Shown: one piece after another, positions 52,617 to 63,808 of the stretch | How the letters are laid out: the number at the start of each line of letters is the position of its first letter | Position numbering within the stretch: position 1 is the stretch's first letter | From: JARYGU01 sp033795365 | Lineage (GTDB): Bacteria > Pseudomonadota > Alphaproteobacteria > Rhizobiales > Rhizobiaceae | Length of the DNA: 64,000 nt | Direction of reading: 5' to 3' | Assembly: GCA_033795365.1 (NCBI GenBank) | Contig: JARYGU010000016.1 | Coordinates: 1-64,000 of the forward strand | Translations under genes and position numbers: made by a program | Notes under the pieces: model-generated | What the model was told of the DNA's origin: nothing | Databases searched by the model: none | Seen by the model: the letters and a program-made list of their open reading frames with translations, nothing else

Positions 52617-55600
52617 TCAAAGCTCGTGGATCGTGACGTCCGGGCATGCGGCGCGCGCTATGTCGCGCAGGTGCTGGTGATGGGTCAGGTAGATCACCTG
52701 CCCGGTCGTTGCCATTTCCCCCATGAGGCGGAAGGCATTCAGCGCCCTCGAATCGTCGAAGGTCTCCATGATGTCGTCGGCAATGAACGGAAGGATTTCG
52801 CGATTGGCCGCGATCTCGTGGTAACCCGCCACCCGCAGCGCCAGATAGAGCTGGAAGCGGGTTCCTTTCGAAAGATCGCGCGCAAGCTTGGAACCGCCGG
52901 CGGCGGCGTTGGCGATCAAAAGCTCGCTGTCCTTCTCCAGGATCGTGCCGAGACCGGAATATTCTCCGCCGCTGATCAGACGGAATGCTTGCGAGGCACG
53001 CTCCATCATCGCGCTGCGGTGCCGTTCGCGGTAGAGCCGCAGGGCCTGTTCTGCCGCCAAAATGCCTGCGCGGGTGGCAAGATAGCGGCGCGAGCGCTCG
53101 GCGATTTCGAGCAGTACGGTGCGCCGGCGCTCCTCCAGGGCAGCGCCCGTGTCATCGCCGCCGATTCGGGCGATTTCGTCGGCGATCTTGCGATGCGCGG
53201 CGTGCCTGTCGCGCACCTCGCGGTCCTGATCATCGAACCGGGCCTGAAGCTCCGTCTGCAGCGCGAGAAGCTGCGGCTCGTCGACGGCCGCCAGCAGGGC
53301 TTCCGCCTCCTCGACATTTGCCGTCGCGAGCTGCCGGCAGAGATCGCGCGCCGCCTCGTCCGCACGCTCCCGGATCTCGTCGCGCCGGCTGTGTTCGGCG
53401 AGAACCGCGGCTGCATCGCCGAGCGTTTCGCAGCCGAGAAAACCGCAGATTTCAGCAGCCCGTGCCGCGTGCACATTGCGCCGGTGGATGAGCTCCCTTT
53501 CCTCTTGGTCAAGAGCGGAAAGTTCGGCTTGCAGCGCTTCGCGCCGCACGGCGTCGTCCATCGCCTGCCGCAGGCCGGCCGACATCGCCGCCATCGCGGC
53601 GAGCGGATCGTTCGCGTCAAAATCGAAACCGAGTTTTTCAGCCACGGAGGACACCAGCCGGCGATATTCCGCCTGGTCGCGCTGCATGCCCGCAATGCGG
53701 TGATCGTAGTCACGCCGGCTCTCGACCCTTTGCGAAATCTCCTGAAGCAGGGGCAGCAGCAAACCGGCCTGATCCGGATCCGACGGCGCCTGATCGCCGG
53801 CGAGCCAGGTTCCCGCAATGCGCTGTCGCCAAACCTCGTGCCATTCGCCGAATGCCTGCTCGGCTTCGCCAAGGGCCTGCTTGCGCGCGGCATCCCTTTC
53901 CTTCGCCAGGCGAAGCATATCCTTCGCGGACTGCCGCTGCGTGCGGATTTCCGAGAGAGCAGCGATGCGGTCTTCCGCAATCATCAGCAGTTCATCGAGG
54001 GCTGCCCCCGTCTCTCCGGCTCCGGTCAGCTCGCGGAGCCGGCCCATGGCCTCCCCGGCCTCCTTTCTCAGAAGCGTGAGACCTGCCTTGAGTTCCGACA
54101 GCGTCGAAAGCCGCTCCAGCACCGCCTGCCGGGCGGCGATGAAGCTCTCGATCGCCTCCGGTCCGGCCGTTGGCGGCAAGCCGGCGGCCACGGCGATGCG
54201 TTCCACTTGCGCCTCGATCTCGCGGCGCTCCCGATCAGCACTCTCCGCCTGCTCCTGAAGCAAGCGGCGGCGGGTTTCGCCTTCAGCCGTCGCGCGTTCG
54301 AGCAGGCGTATTTCCGAAAGCCTGTCGGCCTGCGAAAGGCGCACTGCCACGGCCTCGTCGTCCTGCCGCATCGCGGCCTCGAAAATTCCGGCCGTCTCAT
54401 TGTCGAGCGCCGCCCGGTGCGCCTTCCATGCGTCCTCGCGCGCCCGGCGAAGCGCAAGAGCTTCCTCGTCGGCGGTGATCCCTTGCGAGCGCGCCTTTTC
54501 CAGCGCCGCCTGCCGGGCGGAGATGTCGACGGAAAGCTCTGCGACCTGATCCGCCAGCCTGCGGAGCTTTTCCCTCGCTGCCTGCAGGGAAGCGGCAATC
54601 TCGTCCCTCACCGGCTTCGGCGGCACGGTGATCGCTCGAAGATCGTCCGCATCACCCTGCCAGGGCAGAAGCGACTGCATCTGGGCGGCAAGCGTCTCGG
54701 CGTGGGCCGCGACCTGTCGCTCCGCATCGCGGATGCGCCCGGACAAGCCGTTCATGCGCAATGCACGGACGAGCGCCGCAAGGGCGGAGGAATTCCCGGC
54801 ATCGTCGGCGTCACCCTCCCGGCGCTCGCAGGCTTCAGCCGCCTTCGCAAAGGCGTCGGCGGATTCCCGCGCCTCGCGCCTTGCCGCCGCAAGCCGCTCG
54901 GCCAGGCCCGAGCGTCTTGCAAAATGCGCAGCCAGCGCATCGGCAAGCCCCGGCGGAAGCACCAGTGCCGAAGGGTCGGTATCCGATGGGAGGCGGAGGC
55001 CCGCCAGCCGCTCCGCGATTTCGGCGGAAATCCGCTCGCGCTCGGCAATGCGCGCCGCCATATCCATCATGGCGGTACGGTAGCGCGCTTCCAGAGGAGA
55101 GCCGGAGAGGCTTGCGATCTCCGCCTTATGGGCCAGGATAGGCGGTGCCTCCGGCACCCCGGCAAGCTCTCCCTGCCTGCGGTCGCGCTCCGTCCCGATC
55201 CGCGATGCGCGCGCCGCAAGCTCCGCTTCCTCCTTCGACAGTTCGGCCGTCAGCGCCGCCCAACCGGGCGGCGGGGCGTCGCCGAGATCGAATGCGCCAA
55301 GCTTTTCCCTCAGGTCGCGCAGCCGCGCCAGAAGCGGCATGGCGGCGAGCTTGCGCGCCACCTCGTCAAGCCTCGTCCGGGTCTCGTTGCGCGCAGAGAA
55401 AACCTCCTCGTAGCGCGTTGCGGCAAGGTCACGCTCGCGCACGAGGGCGCCGTATTCGCGCGCCGCGATGTCGCTGCCCTTGCGCTCCTCCCGCAGGGCA
55501 TCGATCTCGGCCTTCAGCATGGAGAGCCCGTGCTTGCGGCCTTGCGGACGGTAGAACTCGTCGGCCTCCGCCTTCAGTTGCGCAAGGCCGGAGGCGATGT

Positions 55601-56075
55601 CGGAAAGGCCGGAGCTTGCCGAAAACAGCATGCTGCCGAGTTCGCCTTCATTCCTGAGGATGAGTTCCCCGCCCTTCTCTATGCTGTCGTCATCGAGGGA
55701 AAACATCGTCTGGTAGGAAAGACGGTCCATCCCGCCGAGCACGGACGCGAAAAGCGTTTCCGGCAGCGGACGGTCGTCAATCCCGACCAGCGAACCCTGG
55801 TTGCGTTTCAGCCTGTAGATTTCCTGCTTGGCGGAACCGATGGTCAGCTCTCCCCCGACCCGCATCAGCGGATAGCCGTGCAGGAACCCGTAGGCGCTCG
55901 TCTTCTCAATGCCGAAGAGCAGGTCCAGATAGGCCGAGAACAAGGTGGACTTGCCCGCCTCGTTGGGGCCGTGAATGACGTGGAAATCCGGCCGTGTGGG
56001 CACGACGTCGCCGAAATCGATGCTTCGGTCGGTGAACTTTCCATAACGAACGAGATCGAGACGATTGAGGCGCAT
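52617..56075 (-). CDS. YhaN/SbcC-like AAA ATPase
   Basis: The protein is 1152 residues. The N-terminal MRLNRLDLVRYGKFTDRSIDFG and Walker A GPNEAGKST (residues 36-44) are those of YhaN/RecF-type ABC ATPases. About 850 residues of predicted coiled coil follow, rich in Arg/Glu/Ala. The C-terminal head has LARDLSKGTRFQLYLALRVA (signature) and LPFIADDIMETFDDSRALNAF (Walker B/D-loop). With the nuclease of the next gene it should form an SbcCD/Rad50-Mre11-like complex for DNA ends. Convergent with exoD. Confidence 0.85.
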   Translation of the reverse strand: MRLNRLDLVRYGKFTDRSIDFGDVVPTRPDFHVIHGPNEAGKSTLFSAYLDLLFGIEKTSAYGFLHGYPLMRVGGELTIGSAKQEIYRLKRNQGSLVGIDDRPLPETLFASVLGGMDRLSYQTMFSLDDDSIEKGGELILRNEGELGSMLFSASSGLSDIASGLAQLKAEADEFYRPQGRKHGLSMLKAEIDALREERKGSDIAAREYGALVRERDLAATRYEEVFSARNETRTRLDEVARKLAAMPLLARLRDLREKLGAFDLGDAPPPGWAALTAELSKEEAELAARASRIGTERDRRQGELAGVPEAPPILAHKAEIASLSGSPLEARYRTAMMDMAARIAERERISAEIAERLAGLRLPSDTDPSALVLPPGLADALAAHFARRSGLAERLAAARREARESADAFAKAAEACERREGDADDAGNSSALAALVRALRMNGLSGRIRDAERQVAAHAETLAAQMQSLLPWQGDADDLRAITVPPKPVRDEIAASLQAAREKLRRLADQVAELSVDISARQAALEKARSQGITADEEALALRRAREDAWKAHRAALDNETAGIFEAAMRQDDEAVAVRLSQADRLSEIRLLERATAEGETRRRLLQEQAESADRERREIEAQVERIAVAAGLPPTAGPEAIESFIAARQAVLERLSTLSELKAGLTLLRKEAGEAMGRLRELTGAGETGAALDELLMIAEDRIAALSEIRTQRQSAKDMLRLAKERDAARKQALGEAEQAFGEWHEVWRQRIAGTWLAGDQAPSDPDQAGLLLPLLQEISQRVESRRDYDHRIAGMQRDQAEYRRLVSSVAEKLGFDFDANDPLAAMAAMSAGLRQAMDDAVRREALQAELSALDQEERELIHRRNVHAARAAEICGFLGCETLGDAAAVLAEHSRRDEIRERADEAARDLCRQLATANVEEAEALLAAVDEPQLLALQTELQARFDDQDREVRDRHAAHRKIADEIARIGGDDTGAALEERRRTVLLEIAERSRRYLATRAGILAAEQALRLYRERHRSAMMERASQAFRLISGGEYSGLGTILEKDSELLIANAAAGGSKLARDLSKGTRFQLYLALRVAGYHEIAANREILPFIADDIMETFDDSRALNAFRLMGEMATTGQVIYLTHHQHLRDIARAACPDVTIHEL

Positions 56076-56080
56076 TGCTT

Positions 56081-57361
56081 CTAGGGTCCGTATTGCCGCC
56101 GGTCGCCGGAGGCGAGCCGGGCAAGGACATCGTCGCTGCCTTCGTGCGCCAGCGCCGTCAGCAAGGCCGCTTCCGCCTGTTCGTCCTGAGCGAGCATCTC
56201 GCGCACCTCGCGCGGAAGCTGCCGCAGGAGATCGGAGAGAGTGTCGCGGAGCTCCTCCGCGAAGGCATGCGAAGGAATGACGTCGCCGTCGATCAACGCC
56301 GCCAGTTCGGAGACGGGATCAAGGCTGCCCCCGGCGCCTTCCGGAGGAGGCATGGTGCAGGACAGCTCGACCTTCTCGATCCAGCAGGCGCCGACGGAGG
56401 CGGCGATGTTCTGCAGTTCGGCGAAGAGATAGTCTTCGTCCCGCCGCAGCCTCCAGGCAAGCGGGGTCTGCCCTCGAAGATCGAGCCGCAGGACGAGATG
56501 GGCCATTCCGGCCGCCGTCTTGGCGGCCGCAATCTCGGTCGCCGCCCTGTCGAGCAGGAGTGCCCAGTCGTCGATGCCCTCGAGATCGACGGACAGACGC
56601 TCGAAGATCGCGACGGCCGTCCGGTGCTCCTCGCAGGTAATGCCGCCATCGTCGGCGACCGTGACGAGCGTCACCGATTTGGCGCCCGCTTCGTTGATGT
56701 CCCTGCCCTGCGGGTTTCCCGGCATGATGATCCACGGCGCATCCAGATGCTGCGTACGCTGGTGGATATGACCGAGCGCCCAGTAGTCGAAGCCATGGGC
56801 GGCAAGTTCGGCAATGCCGCAGGGCGCATAGGGATCGTGACGGCTGGAGCCGGCGAGACTCGTATGCAGCATGCCGATATTCACGGCGTCCGCCACCGGC
56901 ACCCTGAAGGAGGGAAGCAGGCTGGAAGGCGCGTGAGGCTGAGCGAAGCTGATCCCATGGACATGGATTTCGCGGCCGCTTGCGAGCGTTCCGGCCAGCA
57001 CTGGCTTTCCCCGGCCGTCGAACACATGGACATTGGCCGGGAAGGCAAGTTCGCGCGTGATCTGCGATTGGGCGTCGTGATTGCCGCGGATGAGAAAGAC
57101 GCGGATGCCCGCCTCTTCCAGCCGGCGCATCTGCGAGGCAAGATAGAGCGCGGTCGCCATCGACGTCTGCGAACCGTCATAGAGGTCGCCCGCTACGAGA
57201 ACGGCATCGACCTCCTCCGCCAGCGCCAGGTCGACGATGCGCTCCAATGCCCGGCGGGTGGCGCCTCGGACGAGATCCGCAAGCTCCGGGTTGCGCAGGG
57301 CGAGCGAGGCGAGCGGCGAATCGAGATGCAGGTCGGCCGTGTGGATGAAACGGAAGGGCAT
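56081..57361 (-). CDS. YhaO/SbcD-like DNA repair nuclease
   Basis: The protein is 426 residues of the calcineurin-like phosphoesterase fold: FIHTADLHLDSPL (D-x-H metal ligands), VAGDLYDG, LIRGNHDAQS, and WALGHIHQRTQ with later His ligands. It acts as a Mn-dependent nuclease in DNA end processing. It lies 5 bp before the YhaN-like gene on the same strand, so the two make an operon. No signal peptide. Confidence 0.87.
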   Translation of the reverse strand: MPFRFIHTADLHLDSPLASLALRNPELADLVRGATRRALERIVDLALAEEVDAVLVAGDLYDGSQTSMATALYLASQMRRLEEAGIRVFLIRGNHDAQSQITRELAFPANVHVFDGRGKPVLAGTLASGREIHVHGISFAQPHAPSSLLPSFRVPVADAVNIGMLHTSLAGSSRHDPYAPCGIAELAAHGFDYWALGHIHQRTQHLDAPWIIMPGNPQGRDINEAGAKSVTLVTVADDGGITCEEHRTAVAIFERLSVDLEGIDDWALLLDRAATEIAAAKTAAGMAHLVLRLDLRGQTPLAWRLRRDEDYLFAELQNIAASVGACWIEKVELSCTMPPPEGAGGSLDPVSELAALIDGDVIPSHAFAEELRDTLSDLLRQLPREVREMLAQDEQAEAALLTALAHEGSDDVLARLASGDRRQYGP

Positions 57362-57560
57362 AGCCCGGACATTCGCCCCTGCGGGCCGGCGTGGTCAATA
57401 CGGCGGCGACGGACGGTCAAGGTTTTGCAGGGGAAACACGCGAGGGAACAAAGCCGGGAGCGCGATATTCCCCTATTGGACGTTCAAACGAAACGCGGTG
57501 CTCAGAAAAAGCCATCGTTCAATAAAAACGATCGATCCATCAGAAAGTTTGCCGAATCCT

Positions 57561-57589
57561 TTGACATGGTCCCTCATTATACCTATATT
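57561..57589 (+). promoter_or_regulatory. Near-consensus sigma70 promoter of the MarR gene
   Basis: TTGACA (57561-57566), a 17-bp spacer and TATATT (57584-57589). Transcription would start at about 57596-57597, at the first ATG of the gene. Confidence 0.7.
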
Positions 57590-57596
57590 GCACCTC

Positions 57597-58079
57597 ATGA
57601 AAACCACGATCGAAATCTCCCAGGGCATGTTCAAGCTCTATCATCAGGTCAGCCGCCTGGTGAACGAGTGCATGATGGACGAAGGTGTGTCGCTCGCACG
57701 CAGCAAGTTTCTGCTGCTGCTGGAAGTTCAGGGACCACAGCGCTCGACCGATATCGCCTGCGCGCTGGGTTTCGCTCCCCGCACGGTCACGGAAGCGATC
57801 GACGGGCTTGAGCGCGACAAGCTGGTCATCCGCGAGCCGGATCCGAAGGACAGACGTGCGAAGATCGTTTCGATTACCGAGATGGGACGTGCCGTGATAA
57901 ACGCCGCCCAGCAGCCGCAGCACAAAACGATCGATGCCATCTTCTCGGCGCTCGATGAGAAGCAGCAAAACCAGCTCGTCGAAATCATCCACTGCCTGAG
58001 CGAGCGCACGGAAGAACTCCAGCGCGCCCGCAACAAGGATAACGGCGAAACGAGCCAGGTCCTGCAGGCCGCCAGCTGA
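57597..58079 (+). CDS. MarR-family transcriptional regulator
   Basis: The product is 160 residues with a winged-helix domain (ARSKFLLLLEVQGPQRSTDIACALGFAPRTVTEAIDGLERDKLVIREPDPKDRRAKIVSITEMG), the usual MarR recognition and wing segments. Two starts are possible: ATG 57597, which would be a leaderless message from the promoter upstream, or ATG 57627 (MFKLYHQV), where the conserved helix starts. Ligand and targets are not known. A strong terminator follows, so it is transcribed alone. Confidence 0.85.
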   Translation: MKTTIEISQGMFKLYHQVSRLVNECMMDEGVSLARSKFLLLLEVQGPQRSTDIACALGFAPRTVTEAIDGLERDKLVIREPDPKDRRAKIVSITEMGRAVINAAQQPQHKTIDAIFSALDEKQQNQLVEIIHCLSERTEELQRARNKDNGETSQVLQAAS

Positions 58080-58101
58080 TATCGCCGAAATTGACCTTAC
58101 G

Positions 58102-58132
58102 AAAGGCCGGGATCTCCATGATCCCGGCCTTT
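58102..58132 (+). terminator. Rho-independent terminator of the MarR gene
   Basis: A 13-bp perfect stem (AAAGGCCGGGATC / GATCCCGGCCTTT, loop TCCAT) is followed by a T run. Confidence 0.85.
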
Positions 58133-58146
58133 TTGCTTTTTGCCGC

Positions 58147-60345
58147 TTACATCGCGTTCATCGGGCCGATGCCGAAGAAAAGCGTTTCGCCGGAAGAATC
58201 GTCGACACCGTCGTTGTCGGTGATGACGAAGCCGTTTCCGGCGGCGTCGACGGTGAAGCCCTCGACCTTGTCGACGACATAGCCGTTCAGAGCCTTCAAG
58301 TCCGGGATCAGATCGCGGACTTCTTCCTTCTTCACGACCGGCAGCTCGCCGCCGAGCTTGCCCGGCTTCAGATCGGCAAGCGCGACGCGGTAGAGCTTCT
58401 TCAGCTTGGCGGCCTGACCGATCAGATTGTCGCGCTCGATGATATAGGCATAGTCACCATCGACGGTGATTTCCGAGAGGCCGACCCAGCCGCTTTCCGT
58501 CTTTTCGAGCGGATAGCGCACCGCACCCCATTCCTCGCTGGAAGGCTTGTAGGAAACGAGCTTCACGAAGCCCTTCTCGTCGTCCTTCCACTCGCGCTGC
58601 ACGGCCATCCACAGCACCTGCTCGTCGCCTTCGCCGACCGCAGTGATGCCTTCGAGGCCAAAGCGGGTTTCGCCGGCGCGCAGTTCCGCCGGAAGGGCGA
58701 TCTCCTTCTTGATCTCGCCCTTGGCGTTCACGCGCAGGATGGCGTTGCTGTAGAGCTTGGCCGCGTCGCCTTCGGAAGCCAGCCAGAAGCCGCCCTCGCC
58801 GTCATTGGTGATCCCTTCGATGTCGAGCTTTTGTGCCGGAGCGCCATCGCGGGTGATGCGAAGGGCCTCGGTGACGAGCGCCGGCTTCTGGTTCGCGTCG
58901 ATCGTGAAGATCGTCGGCTGGGACGAATAGACGGAATCGCTGACGGCATAGAGCATGCCGGGCTGGTCCTTTACCGGCGCAAGACCGGACATCGCTCCGA
59001 AACCGATCGGCACGCCGTCCTTCTCCGCCGAACGGATCTGCGGATAGGCGGCCTCGCCTTCCGCACGCTCATAGATCATCACATGCGAGCGCGCGCCGCC
59101 GTCTTCGACGAGATCAGCCTCGTTCGCGGTGACGAGGAGATTGCGGGCGGGAATGGCAACCGCACCTTCCGGGGCGATGCCGGAAGGCAGAAGCTGGAGA
59201 AGTTCCGGCTCTGCGCCGGTATCCCTGTAGACGCCGACGATGGAGCCGCGTTCAGACAGGACGAAGATCAGCTGATCGTCGCCGAACTTCGCGACTTCCA
59301 GTCCCTCCGGTTCGACACCCTTCGCTGTCGAGCGCTTCTCCGGATAATGGCCGATCGCAGCGATGGCGTGTTCGAAGGACGAGCCGGCTTCGTAGAGAAC
59401 CTTGCCGGTCCTGTCGAAGATGGTGAAGCCGCGCGTCCCGCCCTTGTAGTCGCCTTCGTTCGCAACGACGAGACGATCGTTGTCGAGCCATTTCACCGCG
59501 TCCGGCTCGCGATTGCGTGCTTCGACCGTGCCGGTGAATTCCAGCGCGCCGTTGCGTTTGGTGTCCACATTGGTGACCTCGGCGGTACCGGCGGAGAAGT
59601 GTGCCTTCACCGTTGCGGAATTGCCGTCGATGATGACGATGTGGTTGTTTTCCTGCAGGGTCAGCGCGATCTCGTCCTGATCGTTGAAGGAGACGAATTC
59701 CGGCTCCGGATCGTCACCGGCCACATCCGCCAGTCCCGTCAGGGCGACATGCTTGACCGTCGAGCAATCGGCAGCGCCGTCGCTTCCAAGCGAAACGATG
59801 ACGAGGTCGCCCGCCGGCATCTGCGGGATCTCGCCGTCGTTGACGTCTTCGTCGCGTTCGTTCTCGATGGCGATCGCGGCAAGCGTGCCGGTCTTGTTGA
59901 CGGCGACCGAATCCGGCTGTCCGCCGAGATCGCATTGGGCATCGACCTTCTTCGTCGCAAGATCGACCGTCGCCAGGAAACCAGACGGATTGGTGAAGCT
60001 CTCGCTCGTGTTGACGGCAACGAGAACCTTGCTTCCCGCGACCGCGACGGAGGTCGGCTCTCCCTCGAACGAGATGACGCCGCCGGCCTTGGGAGCCTTG
60101 GAATCGGTAATATCGATAAAGCCGATGCCCTTCATGGGGCTGTCGGAATAAATAAGAGTATTGCCGTCGCCGCTCGCCGTGATGATTTCCGACGAGGTGG
60201 GCGTTGCCTTGTCGACGCCGTCGGGGATGTTGTCCGCAACGGCAAACGAGGCGATGCGGTTGAAGACGGGCTCGGCAAAGGCTGCCGGAGCGGCCGATGC
60301 CGCCAATAGCGCGGCAAGGGCTGCGGTAACAGAACGAGTTTTCAT
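58147..60345 (-). CDS. Secreted phytase-like/esterase-like beta-propeller protein
   Basis: The precursor is 732 residues with a signal peptide (TAALAALLAASAAPAAFA, cleavage after AFA). The N-terminal ~380 residues resemble the choice-of-anchor I type propeller (VAVAGSKVLVAVNTSESFTNPSG, GDDPEPEFVSFNDQDEIALTLQENNHIVIID, LVVANEGDYKG). The C-terminal ~330 residues look like the phytase-like domain (GFGAMSGLAP, LDIEGITNDGEGGFWLASEGD, DKVEGFTVDAAGNGFVITDNDGVDDSSGETLFF). It is probably periplasmic and active on phosphate esters. A Pho box lies 47-75 bp upstream of ATG 60345, which fits phosphate-starvation control. Confidence 0.8.
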   Translation of the reverse strand: MKTRSVTAALAALLAASAAPAAFAEPVFNRIASFAVADNIPDGVDKATPTSSEIITASGDGNTLIYSDSPMKGIGFIDITDSKAPKAGGVISFEGEPTSVAVAGSKVLVAVNTSESFTNPSGFLATVDLATKKVDAQCDLGGQPDSVAVNKTGTLAAIAIENERDEDVNDGEIPQMPAGDLVIVSLGSDGAADCSTVKHVALTGLADVAGDDPEPEFVSFNDQDEIALTLQENNHIVIIDGNSATVKAHFSAGTAEVTNVDTKRNGALEFTGTVEARNREPDAVKWLDNDRLVVANEGDYKGGTRGFTIFDRTGKVLYEAGSSFEHAIAAIGHYPEKRSTAKGVEPEGLEVAKFGDDQLIFVLSERGSIVGVYRDTGAEPELLQLLPSGIAPEGAVAIPARNLLVTANEADLVEDGGARSHVMIYERAEGEAAYPQIRSAEKDGVPIGFGAMSGLAPVKDQPGMLYAVSDSVYSSQPTIFTIDANQKPALVTEALRITRDGAPAQKLDIEGITNDGEGGFWLASEGDAAKLYSNAILRVNAKGEIKKEIALPAELRAGETRFGLEGITAVGEGDEQVLWMAVQREWKDDEKGFVKLVSYKPSSEEWGAVRYPLEKTESGWVGLSEITVDGDYAYIIERDNLIGQAAKLKKLYRVALADLKPGKLGGELPVVKKEEVRDLIPDLKALNGYVVDKVEGFTVDAAGNGFVITDNDGVDDSSGETLFFGIGPMNAM

Positions 60346-60391
60346 GTGAGCCTCCAGAGTTCAATGAACCCCGGCGTTCTGACGCCTGCCC

Positions 60392-60420
60392 ATGACAAGC
60401 AGATGACAGCGGTATGTCAG
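60392..60420 (-). promoter_or_regulatory. Pho box with three half-sites
   Basis: On the minus strand CTGACAT, CTGTCAT and TTGTCAT follow each other with exactly 4 bases between them (11-bp period), matching the PhoB direct-repeat consensus CTGTCAT-N4-CTGTCAT. It lies upstream of the phytase-like gene. Confidence 0.8.
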
Positions 60421-60444
60421 CTCGCGGCCTTTCGGATCAAAGAA

Positions 60445-60470
60445 AAAGGGCCCGGAAAACCGGACCCTTT
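60445..60470 (-). terminator. Rho-independent terminator of hupB
   Basis: Stem AAAGGGCCCGG / CCGGACCCTTT (one mismatch) with an AAAA loop, and a U run on the minus-strand transcript. It lies 58 bp after the hupB stop. Confidence 0.7.
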
Positions 60471-60528
60471 CCATGCTTATGCGGAACGGCGACGGGGTGG
60501 GTTTTACCGCGCTGCCGGGTATCGGCCA

Positions 60529-60804
60529 TCAGCCGTTGACGGCGTCCTTCAGACCCTTGCCGGCAGAGAATTTCGGCACGTTGCGCGCCGGGATATCGAT
60601 CTCGGCACCGGTCGACAGGTTGCGGCCCTTGGATGCTTCGCGGCGCGATACGGAGAAATTGCCGAAACCGACCAGGCGAACATCGCCACCGCTCTTCAGA
60701 GCGGACTGGATCGTGTCGAATACGGCATCAACTGCGGACGCTGCATCGGACTTCGACAGGCCAGCCTTCTCAGCTACTGCGGATACGAGTTCATTCTTGT
60801 TCAT
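60529..60804 (-). CDS. hupB: DNA-binding protein HU
   Basis: The protein is 91 residues, normal for HU: MNKNELVSAVAEKAGLSK, SGGDVRLVGFGNFSVSRREASKGRNLSTGAEIDIPARNVPKFSAGKGLKDAV, with the DNA-binding arm around residues 50-75. GAAAGGGGTGGA precedes ATG 60804. It bends and compacts DNA. It follows lon in the same direction, but with its own terminator on each side. Confidence 0.96.
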   Translation of the reverse strand: MNKNELVSAVAEKAGLSKSDAASAVDAVFDTIQSALKSGGDVRLVGFGNFSVSRREASKGRNLSTGAEIDIPARNVPKFSAGKGLKDAVNG

Positions 60805-60936
60805 GTTTCCACCCCTTTCTAACGGTTCGAAACGACTCAACACAAGTCGGGGGCAGAATACGCAACGTTCGTCCCTCCGCAACCGGATTCACGCGGAATC
60901 CCCTGATAAACCGGGGTTTTCGACCCATTTTTCAGC

Positions 60937-60966
60937 AAAAAGGCCGGCAACAATGCCGGCCTTTTT
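60937..60966 (-). terminator. Rho-independent terminator of lon
   Basis: A perfect 13-bp stem (AAAAAGGCCGGCA / TGCCGGCCTTTTT, loop ACAA), 44 bp after the lon stop. The A and T runs on both sides allow function in either direction. Confidence 0.85.
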
Positions 60967-61010
60967 CAGTTTTCGTTTGATTAGAGAACAATCTTCAAGC
61001 GAAAGACCCG

Positions 61011-63434
<2,424 letters not shown>

Positions 63435-63808
63435 GTCATTTCCTTTCAAACATCCCGTTTCCGGGAGGCGATGCCGGGCGCTCACGCGTCTTGCCGGACA
63501 TCAATTCTTTCACCCACAAGTGGCACTCTGTTAACCTGTTTTCAAGGCCGCCGAAAACCGCATCCCACGATATCGAAGCGACGAAGCCCCGCGGGCGACA
63601 CCGCCCGCCCATACCGCCGCTCCTGGTCCGCAAGTTGCTGCAGAATCAGCGACATGATCGCGCTGCAAGCATCAATCCGCAACTGCAGGATGACAGGATA
63701 GTGCACCCGCGCGGCAGACAATGCGAGTCGCTAAAAGTCGCGATACGCGCACGGCCTCCGCATGAAAAGGAGAACCCGCCTGCGGCGGGTTCTTCGAGCT
63801 CACCGATC
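63435..63808 (-). other. clpX-lon intergenic region
   Basis: These 374 bp hold the lon promoter and the clpX terminator. CTTGAAAA at about 63540-63547 (minus strand) resembles a heat-shock -35 element, but a matching -10 at the right distance is not clear. No gene was recognised. Confidence 0.45.
63771..63793 (-). terminator. Rho-independent terminator of clpX
   Basis: A 10-bp perfect stem (AGAACCCGCC / GGCGGGTTCT) with a 3-base loop is followed on the minus-strand transcript by CCUUUU. It lies 16 bp after the clpX stop. Confidence 0.75.

Noticed and set aside
52626..56084. Plus-strand open frame of 1152 codons across the YhaN-like gene
   Set aside because: It is a shadow frame; the minus strand carries Walker A, the ABC signature and coiled coil.
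60901..60920. CCCTGATAAACCGGGG hairpin between lon and hupB
   Set aside because: Stem is only about four to five base pairs with no U run; the strong terminator is the stem at 60937-60966.
63535..63570. RpoH-type promoter for lon
   Set aside because: CTTGAAAA is present on the minus strand but no CCCCAT-like or CTACATT-like element lies at the required spacing.
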